Positions 1 to 8,618 are shown, numbered from the stretch's first letter. The stretch is DNA of 64,000 bases from Anaerolineales bacterium (GCA_020845955.1 JADLEU010000220.1:19364-83363), one strand, 5' to 3'. Program-made: numbers and translations. The notes: generated by a model from the letters alone, not told the origin.

Positions 1-1548
1 ACGTACATCGTCTCGAAAGACAACCTCGGCACCCTGCCCTCGCTCGTGGCCGGCGCGGCGCTGCTCATCGACTACGTACTGACGGTGGCAGTCAGCATCG
101 CGGCGGGCGTCGCCGCGCTGTTTTCCTGGCTGCCGTTCCTGCTGCCCTATCGCGTGCCGGTGGCGATTGCCGCTATCGCCGCCGTCACCCTCATCAACCT
201 GCGTGGCGTGCGCGAGTCGGCGAGCATTTTTGCCGCGCCGACCTACGTCTTCGTCCTCTCGGTCCTTCTCCTGCTGGCCGCCGGCCTGTACCGGCTGATC
301 GCCGGCACGCTGGCCCCGATCGATTACTCGCCCGCCGAGCTGGCCGCGCCGATGCAGACCATCGGCATCTTCTTCATCTTGCGCGCCTTTTCGGCGGGGT
401 GCACGGCCCTGACCGGTATCGAAGCGATTGCCGACGGCGTGCCCGCGTTCCGTAAACCCGAGGCGGTGAATGCCGGCCACACGTTGATTGCCATGATCAT
501 CCTGTTGGGCAGCATGTTCATCGGCATCTCGCTTCTCTCGCATCAGCTCGGCATCGTGCCCATCCACGGTGAAACCGTGCTGTCGCAAATGGCGCGCGCC
601 ATCCTGGGCCAAGGCCCGGCCTACGTGGTGGTCCAGCTCGCCACAGCCTTGATTTTGATCCTGGCCGCCAACACCGCTTTTGCCGACTTTCCCCGGCTTA
701 GCTCCTTTATCGCCCGCGACGGTTTTCTGCCGCGCCCGCTGGCCAACCTCGGCGACCGGCTGGTTTTCTCCAACGGTATTATCCTGCTCGGGACGCTGGC
801 CTCCCTCTTGATCATCGCCTTTCAAGGCGACACCCACGCGCTGCTGCCGCTGTATGCCATTGGCGTGTTCCTGTGCTTCACGCTCTCCCAGGCAGGCATG
901 GTCGTGCGCTGGTTCCGGCTGCGGCCGGCCGGCTGGCACAGCCTGGCCCTGCTCAACGGCGCGGGCATGCTCACGACGTTCCTGGTGCTGGTCGTCATCG
1001 TCTTGACGCGCTTTACGCATGGCGGTTGGATCGTCGTGGCGCTGATCCCCGCCATCGTCTGGATGTTCTTCAGGATTCACGACCACTATCGCAGCACTGC
1101 GGCGCAGTTGTCGCTCGACGCCTATGGCGCGCCGCCGCGCATCCGGCGCAACCGCGTGGTCGTACCCATTGCCGGCGTGCATCGCGGCGTGCTGGAGGCC
1201 CTCAATTACGCCCGCACGCTGTCCAACGACGTGACCGCGGTGTACGTCGAAACCGACCCGCAGGATACGGCCAGGCTGCGCGACAAGTGGGCACGTTGGG
1301 GCGATGGCGTCCGGCTGGAGGTGCTGCCATCGGAGTATCGCTCGATCATCGAGCCGCTCATCGGTTACCTCGACCGCCTGGATGCCTGCCAGCGCGACGA
1401 CGTGATTACCGTTGTCATGCCGCAGTTCCTGCCTTCCCGCTGGTGGCATAACATCCTCCACAACCAGACGGCGCTGCTGCTGCGGCTGAGCCTGCTGCTG
1501 CGCCGCGGCATGGTCGTCACCGATGTGCCCTACCGGCTAAAGGACTGA
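1..1548 (+). CDS. kimA: KimA-type potassium importer (APC superfamily), 5' end cut by window
   Basis: The reading frame is open from base 1, so the N-terminus lies outside the window; the GTG at 46 is internal. The visible part starts in a typical APC region (SKDNLGTLPSLVAGAALLID) and continues through about nine hydrophobic segments. From about base 1140 follows a soluble C-terminal domain with VVVPIAGVHRGVLEALNYAR, PQFLPSRWWH and HNQTALLLR. I recognise these as the cytosolic domain of KimA/YdaO-type proton-coupled K+ importers, which in Bacillus are inhibited by c-di-AMP. Two RCK/TrkA-type proteins follow within 20 bases, which supports K+ uptake. A generic amino-acid permease is less likely because of this C-terminal domain. 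Confidence 0.8.
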   Translation, partial: TYIVSKDNLGTLPSLVAGAALLIDYVLTVAVSIAAGVAALFSWLPFLLPYRVPVAIAAIAAVTLINLRGVRESASIFAAPTYVFVLSVLLLLAAGLYRLIAGTLAPIDYSPAELAAPMQTIGIFFILRAFSAGCTALTGIEAIADGVPAFRKPEAVNAGHTLIAMIILLGSMFIGISLLSHQLGIVPIHGETVLSQMARAILGQGPAYVVVQLATALILILAANTAFADFPRLSSFIARDGFLPRPLANLGDRLVFSNGIILLGTLASLLIIAFQGDTHALLPLYAIGVFLCFTLSQAGMVVRWFRLRPAGWHSLALLNGAGMLTTFLVLVVIVLTRFTHGGWIVVALIPAIVWMFFRIHDHYRSTAAQLSLDAYGAPPRIRRNRVVVPIAGVHRGVLEALNYARTLSNDVTAVYVETDPQDTARLRDKWARWGDGVRLEVLPSEYRSIIEPLIGYLDRLDACQRDDVITVVMPQFLPSRWWHNILHNQTALLLRLSLLLRRGMVVTDVPYRLKD

Positions 1549-1563
1549 CCCAAGGAGCTCGGC

Positions 1564-2241
1564 ATGAGGCCATACAAGCTGGATCCCATCATCGTTGTCG
1601 GGTGCGGGCGGGTCGGCGCCGAGCTGGCCATCTCCATCGACCGGCAACATCACGCCTTGGCGGTCATGGACGCTAATCCGCGCGCGTTCGACCGGCTGAG
1701 CCCGGAATTCAAAGGGCGCACCGTGCAAGGCGATGCCCTGGACCAGGACGCCCTGCGCCGCGCCGGCATTGAGCAGGCTCGCGGGCTGGCAGCGGTCACC
1801 TCCTCTGACAGCGCCAACATCATCACGGCCCGCATCGCGCGCGACATCTTTCACGTCGAGCACGTCGTCGCGCGGGTCTACGAGCCGCAGCGCATGCCCA
1901 TCTACGAACGGCTTGGCCTGCAGGCGATCGCGTCATCGTCGTGGGGCGCCACGCGCATCGAGCAGCTCCTGCTGCACCCCGGCCTGCAGAGCGTCTACAG
2001 CGCCGGCAACGGCGAGGTGCAGATCTACGAGATCACGGTGCCCGAGCGCTGGAACGGGAGGCGGTTGAGCGACCTGCTGCCCGCGGGCGAAGCCCTGGCC
2101 GTGGCCCTGGCGCGCGGCGGGCGCGCCGTGCTCCCTGGCGCCGCCAGCGAGATCCAGGCGCACGACATTCTGCAGGTCAGCGCCAGTTCGGCTGGGGCCG
2201 CCGAGCTGCGCCGCCTGCTCAACGAAGCGCGAAAGGGTTAG
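1564..2241 (+). CDS. TrkA/KtrA-like RCK regulatory subunit (first copy)
   Basis: A 225-residue cytosolic protein with an RCK-N Rossmann domain followed by an RCK-C (TrkA_C) domain. The nucleotide-binding loop is visible as G13-C-G15-R-V-G18, with acidic D36 at the end of the second strand, fitting NAD(H)- or ATP-binding RCK domains that gate K+ transporters. A Shine-Dalgarno-like AAGGAG lies just before the ATG. It sits 15 bases after the KimA-type gene and 2 bases before a second RCK gene, so the three are probably one operon. Partner specificity cannot be read from sequence; KimA is not known to need RCK subunits, so these may serve another transporter. Confidence 0.85.
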   Translation: MRPYKLDPIIVVGCGRVGAELAISIDRQHHALAVMDANPRAFDRLSPEFKGRTVQGDALDQDALRRAGIEQARGLAAVTSSDSANIITARIARDIFHVEHVVARVYEPQRMPIYERLGLQAIASSSWGATRIEQLLLHPGLQSVYSAGNGEVQIYEITVPERWNGRRLSDLLPAGEALAVALARGGRAVLPGAASEIQAHDILQVSASSAGAAELRRLLNEARKG

Positions 2242-2243
2242 GT

Positions 2244-2933
2244 ATGTTCGTCATCATTGCCGGCGGCGGGCGGACCGGCTCACACCTGGCCGAGCTGCTG
2301 CTCAGTCAGGGGCACGAGGTCCGGCTGGTCGAAGGGCGCCCGGACACGCTGGTCAACCTTCATCGTGAGCTGCCCACCGAGGTCGTGTTCGAAGGCGACC
2401 CAACCGATCCCGCCGTGTTGCTGGCTGCCGCCATCGACCACGCCAACGTCGTCGCGGCCGTCACGGCCAACGACGCCGACAACCTCGTCATTGCCTCCCT
2501 GGCGCGCTTCCATTTTGGCGTGCGCCGCATCATTGGCCGAGTGAACAATCCTCGCAACGCCTGGTTGTTCGCGCCAGAATTCGGCGTGGACGTCTGCCTC
2601 GACCAGGCCGACGTGATGGCCAAGCTGATTGAAGAAGAAATGTCGCTGGGCGACATGATGACGCTGCTCAAGCTGCGCCGCGGCAACTTCTCGCTCGTCG
2701 AGGAGAAGATCCATCCGGAGGCCAAGGCCGTCGGCATGGCCATTAAAGACCTACCTCTGACCGAACACTGCATCATCTCCGGCATCCTGAGGCATGGCGA
2801 AATGGTCCTGCCCCGCGGCGCCACGCAGATGGAAGGGGGCGATGAGGTCCTCGCCCTGGTCGATGACGAAGGCCGCGACCGGCTGGCAGAACTGCTCGGA
2901 AAGCCGGGCGACGGAGCGATCACCGGCCGTTAG
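2244..2933 (+). CDS. TrkA/KtrA-like RCK regulatory subunit (second copy)
   Basis: A 229-residue RCK protein. The start was set at the ATG at 2244, directly after the stop of the first RCK gene; the frame is open further upstream but overlaps that gene and looks like noise. The dinucleotide loop is G7-G-G9-R-T-G12, with E30 at the end of strand 2 (VRLVEG). The C-terminal part (SLVEEKIHPEAKAVGMAIKD, then LALVDDEG) is an RCK-C ligand-binding domain. Two RCK proteins in tandem could form a hetero-octameric gating ring, as in CeuA/CeuB or paired TrkA systems; that is inference. Confidence 0.85.
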   Translation: MFVIIAGGGRTGSHLAELLLSQGHEVRLVEGRPDTLVNLHRELPTEVVFEGDPTDPAVLLAAAIDHANVVAAVTANDADNLVIASLARFHFGVRRIIGRVNNPRNAWLFAPEFGVDVCLDQADVMAKLIEEEMSLGDMMTLLKLRRGNFSLVEEKIHPEAKAVGMAIKDLPLTEHCIISGILRHGEMVLPRGATQMEGGDEVLALVDDEGRDRLAELLGKPGDGAITGR

Positions 2934-3221
2934 CCCAAGCCCGAGCCGGTTCAGCGGGCCGGCCGGGGGTCGACGCCCCCCTCCTGGCTCGAAGAGAGCG
3001 TCTGCGCTGCCGTGCAACCAGCCTTGGCCGCCTCGGGCCTGGAAGCGGTCTTGGCCTGTGCCAGAGTGGCGCGCCCGCGAGAGCCGGCGGCCTGGCCGGC
3101 GCCAGACCGGCACGCCGAGCAGACTTACGCGTTGCGAGTGCCTGGCTCTGTTACCGGCGGCCTGTCGCCTGGCCGCCTCGATTGGCCTCGACCTGAGGCC
3201 GTCGATAGTCAAGCCCGAATC
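2934..3221. other. 288-base intergenic stretch without a convincing gene
   Basis: The methyltransferase frame is open back to 3012, but the predicted residues there are compositionally odd and do not look like a folded N-terminus. A GC-rich hairpin (five G at 2965-2969 pairing with five C at 2976-2980) could end the K+ operon but lacks a T-run. Nothing else is seen. Confidence 0.4.
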
Positions 3222-3869
3222 ATGATACTGCGCGCCGCCCTGCGCCTGGCCTTTGGGCTACTCTATAATCAGCTGGCCTGGGCGTATGACCTTGTCAGCT
3301 GGACCGTCTCCATCGGCCAATGGCGCAGCTGGCAGCGGGCAGCTTGGCCTTATCTGCGCGGGCGGCGAGTGCTGGAAGTGGCGCACGGGCCGGGCCACAT
3401 GCTGCTGGATCTGATTGCGCTGGGATTTGAGCCCGTGGGGATTGATCCCTCACGCGCCATGAGCCGCCTGGCGCGCCGCAGGCTACAGCGCGCCCTGGGT
3501 GAGGCCGGCGCCTTCGGCCGTTTGCTGCGTGGGCGCGCCGAAGCGCTGCCGGTCGCCGCAGGGAGTTTTCAGTGCATCCTTGCGACCTTCCCAACCGAGT
3601 TTGTCGGCCACCCGCGGGCCGCGGCCGAGTTCTACCGAGTGCTGGCGCCTGGCGGGGCCTTGGTCTGCGTGCCCGCCGCGCGCATCACTGGCGGGGCCTT
3701 CGCCGATCGTTGGGCCGCCTGGCTCTTTCGCATCACCGGGCAGAGCAGCCTTGACTGGTTCATGCCCCTGTTGGAGCGTTACACCGCCGCTGGCTTTCAG
3801 GCGCGGCTGGAGCACGTGCGGCTGCCGCGTAGCGTGGTGACGGTCATGATCGCTGAACGAATGCCATAA
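3222..3869 (+). CDS. SAM-dependent methyltransferase (class I)
   Basis: A 215-residue protein when started at the ATG at 3222. Motif I is visible as VLEVAHGPGH (residues 50-59), followed by the acidic residue of motif II in GIDPS (D75), and a post-core FYRVLAPGGALV, all typical of class I (UbiE/type 11) methyltransferases. The N-terminal YNQLAWAYDLVSW helix resembles the lead-in of UbiE-like enzymes. The C-terminal half is hydrophobic around WAAWLFRITG and could associate with membrane. The substrate is not identifiable. It lies between K+ genes and the SpoIIE-type gene but 288 bases from the former, so a functional link is uncertain. Confidence 0.8.
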   Translation: MILRAALRLAFGLLYNQLAWAYDLVSWTVSIGQWRSWQRAAWPYLRGRRVLEVAHGPGHMLLDLIALGFEPVGIDPSRAMSRLARRRLQRALGEAGAFGRLLRGRAEALPVAAGSFQCILATFPTEFVGHPRAAAEFYRVLAPGGALVCVPAARITGGAFADRWAAWLFRITGQSSLDWFMPLLERYTAAGFQARLEHVRLPRSVVTVMIAERMP

Positions 3870-3882
3870 TCGCCGGTAGGGC

Positions 3883-4587
3883 ATGGAAGTCCAGGTCGCT
3901 GTCGCCAAGGTCGCCAAGTGGGCCAGCCGGGAATCGGGCGATACACTCGAGATGATTGAGCGGCCCACCGGGGGATTATCGTGGGTTCTCGTGGATGGGC
4001 AGCAGTCCGGCCGCGGCGCCAAGGTCATCTCCAACCTGGTAGCTCGCAAAGCCATCAGCCTGCTGGCAGAAGGGGTCCGCGACGGCGCTACGGCGCGGGC
4101 CGCGCATGATTACCTGTACGCGCTCCACAACGGAAAAGTGCAGGCCACGCTCAACATTGTCTCCGTCGACCTCGTTACCAAGACCGTCGTCCTGGCCCGC
4201 AACAATCCCAACCCCATCTATGTCGTCGCCACGGCCGGCGTAAGCGAATACTCCGAGCCCAGCCAGCCGGTCGGGCTCTATCGCCATACAAAACCCGCAA
4301 TGCACGAATATCCCCTGGCGCCTGAGACCGGGTTTGTTGTCTTCACCGATGGTCTGCCTTCGGCCGGTGTCCGGCGGGGTCAGCCGCTCGACGTCCGCGC
4401 CGAAATCGAGCAACTGCATGCCGGCGGCTTGGGTGCCGCCCAGACTTGGGCCGACGCGTTGCTGGAACGGGCGCTGGCGCGTGACGACCAGCGCGCTGCT
4501 GACGACATCAGTATCCTGGTCGTAGCGGTGCTGCCGCGGCAGGTCGAAGACAGCGCTCGCCGGCTGCTGCTGCGCGTGCCGCTGTGA
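3883..4587 (+). CDS. SpoIIE/PPM-type serine phosphatase-like protein
   Basis: A 234-residue single-domain protein with the metal-binding signature of PP2C/SpoIIE phosphatases: D38-G (VDGQQSGRGA), D156-G (VVFTDGLPSAG) and D207-D208 (DDISILVV). Such enzymes dephosphorylate anti-sigma antagonists or other phosphoproteins. No PAS, GAF, response-regulator or membrane domain is attached. The ATG is preceded by GGTAGGGC, a weak ribosome site. Its stop overlaps the start of the next gene in GTGA, so translation of the two is probably coupled, which ties this phosphatase to an RCK membrane protein. The partner kinase or substrate is not in the window. Confidence 0.75.
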   Translation: MEVQVAVAKVAKWASRESGDTLEMIERPTGGLSWVLVDGQQSGRGAKVISNLVARKAISLLAEGVRDGATARAAHDYLYALHNGKVQATLNIVSVDLVTKTVVLARNNPNPIYVVATAGVSEYSEPSQPVGLYRHTKPAMHEYPLAPETGFVVFTDGLPSAGVRRGQPLDVRAEIEQLHAGGLGAAQTWADALLERALARDDQRAADDISILVVAVLPRQVEDSARRLLLRVPL

Positions 4588-5642
4588 GGCCGCCCCACCC
4601 GCGCCGGCCGCTCTGGGTTCGCCGCCTGGCGATCACCGCTCGCGACGTCACGATCTTGCTGCGGCAGTTTCGCGGCTCGCTGCTGGCATTCGCCGCAACC
4701 GTGATTGGCGGGGGCAGCCTTTTCTTCAGCCTTGCCCAGCGCGCGGGGCAGAACCATCCCGCCAACCTGATCGAGGCTTGGTACCTGGCGCTGCTGATGG
4801 TCTTTTTGCAGGCCGGCGATGCCCTGCCGGCGGCGTGGCAGCTGGAACTGTTTTATTTCGTGCTGCCCATCCTCGGCCTGGCGATCCTCAGTCAGGGCGC
4901 GGCGGACTTTGGCCTGCTGCTGTTCAACCGGCGAGCACGCGGGGAGGCATGGCAAGTGGCCCTGGCTCAGACGTTTTCCAATCACATTGTCATCATCGGA
5001 CTTGGACACCTGGGTTTTCGCGTGGCTCGGGCGCTGCACCAGCTTGGGGAGAGCTTCGTGGCTATTGAATTGGACCCCGAGGCCGACTTGCTGGCGCAGG
5101 TGCAGTCGTGGGACGTGCCCATCATCCAGGGCGATGCCAACAAGTACGACGTCCTGCGCCAGGCCGGCATCGACCGCGCCCACACCGTAGTCATTGTCAC
5201 CAGCGACGACACGCTTAACCTGCAGATCGCCATCCATACTCGGGCCGTTAACCCGAAGATCCGCACGATCGTCCGCCTGTTTGACGACGACTTCGCGCGC
5301 GAGGTGCGGATTGCCTTTGGCATCACGGCCGCGTATAGCGCCTCGGCGCTGGCAGCCCCCGCCTTTGCCGCGGCCGCGGCCGACCTCGACCTGACCCAAC
5401 CCATCGACGTGGGCGGCCGCAGCCTGAGCATGCACCACTTCACCCTGCGGCGCGGCTCGCCCCTGGCGGAACTCACCGTGGGCGAGGTCGAACGCGCATA
5501 CGACCTCAGCATCGTCCTCCTGCGGCGCGAAGACCGCGCCGAGCTGCACCCGGCCGACGAACTGCGGTTGGCGGCTGGCGACCAGATCAGCGTCTTTGCC
5601 GACAGCGCCGCCCTGCGCCGCCTGAACCGGGTAAACCGCTGA
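4584..5642 (+). CDS. RCK-domain membrane protein, K+-channel-like but without a canonical selectivity filter
   Basis: A 352-residue protein starting at GTG 4584 inside the GTGA overlap with the phosphatase. It has one hydrophobic segment at about 33-51, a semi-hydrophobic stretch at 62-80 where a pore helix would be, and a second segment at 88-114. An RCK-N domain (G139-L-G-H-L-G144) and an RCK-C domain follow. The layout is that of two-TM RCK channels such as MthK. The expected filter (T-x-G-[YF]-G-D) is missing; the region reads LLMVFLQAGDALP. It may be a non-conducting relative, a different ion pathway or a K+ sensor. RCK identity is firm; channel activity is not. Confidence 0.75.
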   Translation: MRPPHPRRPLWVRRLAITARDVTILLRQFRGSLLAFAATVIGGGSLFFSLAQRAGQNHPANLIEAWYLALLMVFLQAGDALPAAWQLELFYFVLPILGLAILSQGAADFGLLLFNRRARGEAWQVALAQTFSNHIVIIGLGHLGFRVARALHQLGESFVAIELDPEADLLAQVQSWDVPIIQGDANKYDVLRQAGIDRAHTVVIVTSDDTLNLQIAIHTRAVNPKIRTIVRLFDDDFAREVRIAFGITAAYSASALAAPAFAAAAADLDLTQPIDVGGRSLSMHHFTLRRGSPLAELTVGEVERAYDLSIVLLRREDRAELHPADELRLAAGDQISVFADSAALRRLNRVNR

Positions 5643-5669
5643 CCGGTCGGGCCGGATGGAGAGAAGCGC

Positions 5670-6056
5670 TTGGAAGCGGACCCGCAAGCCCTGGTCATCG
5701 GCGTCGTCGGTCCCTGCTGCGCGGGCAAGTCAACCCTGGTGCAGGCCCTGCTGACGCGCGGCTATCAGGCCCGGCACATTGCTCAGGAGCACTCCTTCGC
5801 GCCCCGTATGTGGCAGGTCATTGCCCGGCCGGATGTGCTGGTCTTTCTCGACGTGTCGTTTGGGGTGGCCCAGCAGCGTCGCTGGATGAATTGGCGGCCG
5901 GTCGACCTGGAAGAGCAGCAGCGCCGCCTGGCGCATGCCCGCCAGCACTGCGACCTGTACGTTGCCACCGACCCGCTCGGCCCCGAAGCCGTCTGCGAGC
6001 GGGTGCTCAACTTTTTGGCCGAGCGCGCTCGACACGCCAGCAGCCGGGGGGTATAA
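5670..6056 (+). CDS. Small P-loop nucleotide-binding protein of unknown role
   Basis: A 128-residue protein from TTG 5670; the nearby ATG at 5656 is in another frame. The N-terminus carries a Walker A motif, G14-P-C-C-A-G-K20-S21. Later come a hydrophobic strand ending in D (VLVFLDVS) and a basic RRWMNWRP stretch reminiscent of a kinase lid. It resembles small adenylate- or shikimate-kinase-like P-loop proteins but is shorter than most. It lies 27 bases after the RCK channel-like gene and 83 before secD. I do not recognise the family and give no substrate. Confidence 0.6.
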   Translation: MEADPQALVIGVVGPCCAGKSTLVQALLTRGYQARHIAQEHSFAPRMWQVIARPDVLVFLDVSFGVAQQRRWMNWRPVDLEEQQRRLAHARQHCDLYVATDPLGPEAVCERVLNFLAERARHASSRGV

Positions 6057-6139
6057 TGGCGCCCGTTCGGTTAGCCCGCCCGGCCGGAGTTACGCGCCGC
6101 ACGGCGGGCCTTTGTTTGAGTTCGGAGGCTTGCGTCAGA

Positions 6140-7573
6140 ATGCAGCAGCGCACCATCACCTGGCTCGTGGTGACCCTGATCCTGGCAGCCCTGGCGACGT
6201 ATGTCGTGCTGCCAGGCCCCGGTCTCAACCTGACCATCGGCGGCACGACCATCGCGAAGGACCTGAACGTCCGCCAGGGGCTGGATCTGCAGGGCGGTCT
6301 GCAGGTTCTCCTGGAGGCCGACGTGCCGGAGGAGACCGACGTCGCCGCCAGCGCCATGGCCGTGGCGAAAGAAATCGTCGAAAACCGCGTCAACGCCCTG
6401 GGGTTGACCGAACCGCTCGTGCAGCTCCAGGGGGACCGACGCATCGTGGTCGAATTACCGGGCGTGTCTGATCCCCAGCAGGCTATTGAGACCCTCAAAG
6501 AAACTGGCCTGCTCGAGTTCGTGGACGTCGGCAATGATCCGGTGACTAGCGGCATGGTCCTGCAGACCGACTGCCTCGACCCAACCAAAGTCGACTGCGG
6601 CAACCCGAGCGGCATTCTGCCTACCCCGGCGCCCACAGCGGTGGTTTCGCCCATCCCCGGCGCGACCCCGGCCGCCACGGCCGAACCCACGCCCGCCGGC
6701 CCGGTCTACCACACGGTGATGACCGGGGTGGCGATTGCCGATACGCAGGTCGCGACCGATGCGGTCGGCCGCATCCTGATCAACTTCACCTTGACCGACG
6801 ATGGCGCGCGCATCTTCGGCGCGCACACCAGCACGCACGTCGGGCAGACGCTGGCGATTGTGCTCGACAAGACCGTCATCTCCGCGCCGACTATCGAAAG
6901 CGCCATCACCACCGGCAGCGGCACCATCAGCGGCAACTTCACGCAGGCCTCGGCCAACCAGCTCGCCCTGCAGCTGCGCTACGGGTCGCTGCCCGTGCCT
7001 CTCAAGGTCGTCCAGTCGCGCGAGATCGGCCCCAGTTTGGGCCAGGACTCGATCCAGAAGAGCACGGTGGCCGGCATCATCGGGGTGGCCGTGGTCGCCC
7101 TGTTCATGCTGCTCTACTACCGACTGCCAGGCGCCATCGCCGTCATTGCGCTGGCGATCTACGCTGTCCTGACCTTTGCGCTCTTCATCCTGATCCCTGT
7201 TACGCTGACGCTGCCGGGCATCGCCGGGTTTGTGCTGTCGATTGGCGTGGCGGTCGATGCCAACATCCTGATCTTCGAGCGCATGAAAGAAGAATTGCGC
7301 GGCGGGCGCAGCCTGCGCCAGGCGGTGGACGCGGGCTTCAACCGCGCCTGGCCGTCGATCCGCGATTCGAACATCTCAACCCTGATCACTTGTGCCATCT
7401 TATTCTGGTTTGGGAGCACCTTCGGCGCCAGTATCGTCAAGGGCTTCGCCTTGACCCTGGCGCTCGGCGTGGGCGTCAGCCTGTTCACGGCGATCGTCGT
7501 CACGCGCAGCATCCTGCACCTGTTCCTTGACCGGGTCGATTTCACCACCCGGCACAGCTGGTTCGGCATCTGA
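6140..7573 (+). CDS. secD: Protein translocase subunit SecD
   Basis: 477 residues from ATG 6140. It has a first transmembrane helix (ITWLVVTLILAALATYVVLP), the SecD signature GLDLQGGLQVLLE at about residues 50-62, the P1 periplasmic domain, and the six-TM RND-like core with GFVLSIGVAVDANILIFERMKEEL. With SecF it uses the proton-motive force to pull proteins across the membrane after SecYEG. A Pro/Thr/Ala-rich stretch at about residues 157-193 is inserted in the periplasmic part. Upstream, GGGGTATAATGG at 6049-6060 contains a perfect -10 sequence that could start the secDF transcript. secF follows 17 bases later. Confidence 0.95.
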   Translation: MQQRTITWLVVTLILAALATYVVLPGPGLNLTIGGTTIAKDLNVRQGLDLQGGLQVLLEADVPEETDVAASAMAVAKEIVENRVNALGLTEPLVQLQGDRRIVVELPGVSDPQQAIETLKETGLLEFVDVGNDPVTSGMVLQTDCLDPTKVDCGNPSGILPTPAPTAVVSPIPGATPAATAEPTPAGPVYHTVMTGVAIADTQVATDAVGRILINFTLTDDGARIFGAHTSTHVGQTLAIVLDKTVISAPTIESAITTGSGTISGNFTQASANQLALQLRYGSLPVPLKVVQSREIGPSLGQDSIQKSTVAGIIGVAVVALFMLLYYRLPGAIAVIALAIYAVLTFALFILIPVTLTLPGIAGFVLSIGVAVDANILIFERMKEELRGGRSLRQAVDAGFNRAWPSIRDSNISTLITCAILFWFGSTFGASIVKGFALTLALGVGVSLFTAIVVTRSILHLFLDRVDFTTRHSWFGI

Positions 7574-7590
7574 GGCCCAGCGGAGCTACC

Positions 7591-8520
7591 ATGCTTGAAA
7601 TTGTCAAACGTCGCTATTGGTACTTTGGCTTGTCGCTGCTGATCATTATTCCAGGCATCATCGCCCTGCTTGTCTGGAGGTTGCCGCTGGCGATCGACTT
7701 CACCGGCGGCAGCCTGCTCGAGGTGCGCTTCACCCAGTTGGCCCAGCCACTCGACAGCGCTGTCATCCGCGAGATCTACGCCCGCCACAATCAGCCGGAC
7801 GTGACGATCCAAATTTCGGGCGGCGATGTGGCCGTCATCCGCAGCAAGGCCCTCACCGAGGCCGATCAGGCCGCCATCCTGACTGACCTGCAGACCCGCT
7901 TTGGCCCGCTGACGCGCGAGACCGCCGAAACGGTAGGGCCGAGCGTCGGCGCCGAAGTCGCCGAGCGAGCCGCGCTGGCAGTGGGATTGGCCGCGCTCGG
8001 CATCCTCGGCTATATCACCTACGCCTTCCGCCGCGTGGAGCACGCCTTGCGCTACGGTGTGGCTGCGATTGTGGCCATGCTCCACGACGTTCTGGTGGTC
8101 ATCGGCTCCGCCGCTATTTTTGGCAGGCTCTTCGGCTGGCAGGTCGACTCCCTGTTCCTGACGGCGCTGCTGACGGTGGTAGGGTTCTCCGTCCACGATA
8201 CCATCGTGGTGTTTGACCGCATCCGTGAGAACCTGCTGCTCTACCGGCGGTTGGACTACGAGGCCGTCGTCAACCACAGCATCATCCAGACCCTGGACCG
8301 CTCGCTAAACACGCAGCTCACCGTCATGTTCACGCTGCTGTCCTTGGCCCTGTTTGGGGGCGAAACAATCCGTCACTTCGTCGTTACGCTGCTGATCGGG
8401 GTTTTCTCCGGCACCTACTCATCGATCTTCAATGCCGCGCAGCTGTTGGTGGTCTGGGAGAACCGTGAGTGGACCACCTGGTTCCGTGGCAGAAAGCCGC
8501 AAAAGCCGGCGACCGTCTAG
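7591..8520 (+). CDS. secF: Protein translocase subunit SecF
   Basis: A 309-residue membrane protein with the SecF opening (KRRYWYFGLSLLIIIPGI), the conserved AIDFTGGSLLEVRF in the first periplasmic part, and the core motif FSVHDTIVVFDRIREN. Length and order match SecF of the SecDF complex. It is preceded by GGAGCTACC-ATG and sits 17 bases after secD, so the two are co-transcribed. A pair of very strong hairpins follows the stop (8532-8592) and closes the operon. Confidence 0.95.
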   Translation: MLEIVKRRYWYFGLSLLIIIPGIIALLVWRLPLAIDFTGGSLLEVRFTQLAQPLDSAVIREIYARHNQPDVTIQISGGDVAVIRSKALTEADQAAILTDLQTRFGPLTRETAETVGPSVGAEVAERAALAVGLAALGILGYITYAFRRVEHALRYGVAAIVAMLHDVLVVIGSAAIFGRLFGWQVDSLFLTALLTVVGFSVHDTIVVFDRIRENLLLYRRLDYEAVVNHSIIQTLDRSLNTQLTVMFTLLSLALFGGETIRHFVVTLLIGVFSGTYSSIFNAAQLLVVWENREWTTWFRGRKPQKPATV

Positions 8521-8531
8521 ACCCCCGGGGA

Positions 8532-8592
8532 ATTTTCCATCGGGAAAATGCGCGGCGCCGGGCCAGATGGCTTGTCTGGTCCGGCGCCGCGC
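8532..8592 (+). terminator. Double hairpin ending the secDF operon
   Basis: Two adjacent perfect stems. 8532-8538 pairs with 8543-8549 (ATTTTCC/GGAAAAT, 4-base loop). 8550-8561 pairs with 8581-8592 over 12 bases, extended inside by a G-T pair and CCAGA/TCTGG. No long T-run follows, but the stem strength and the position between convergent genes support termination, possibly in both directions. Confidence 0.7.
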
Positions 8593-8618
8593 TTTGGCAG
8601 CCTGTCGGCGCCAGTGCG

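Noticed and set aside
1941-2243. Longer N-terminus for the second RCK protein
   Set aside because: It would overlap the first RCK gene entirely with Arg/Ala-rich sequence; the Rossmann fold starts at the ATG at 2244.
3012-3221. Longer N-terminus for the methyltransferase
   Set aside because: Arg/Pro-rich residues with no fold; the family's usual start lies near the ATG at 3222.
4380-5687. Long minus-strand frame of 435 codons opposite the RCK genes
   Set aside because: It mirrors two well-supported plus-strand genes in GC-rich DNA and shows no domain or ribosome site.
7159-8277. Minus-strand frame of 372 codons opposite secD/secF
   Set aside because: Shadow of conserved genes; composition is Gln/His/Asp-rich without recognisable motifs.
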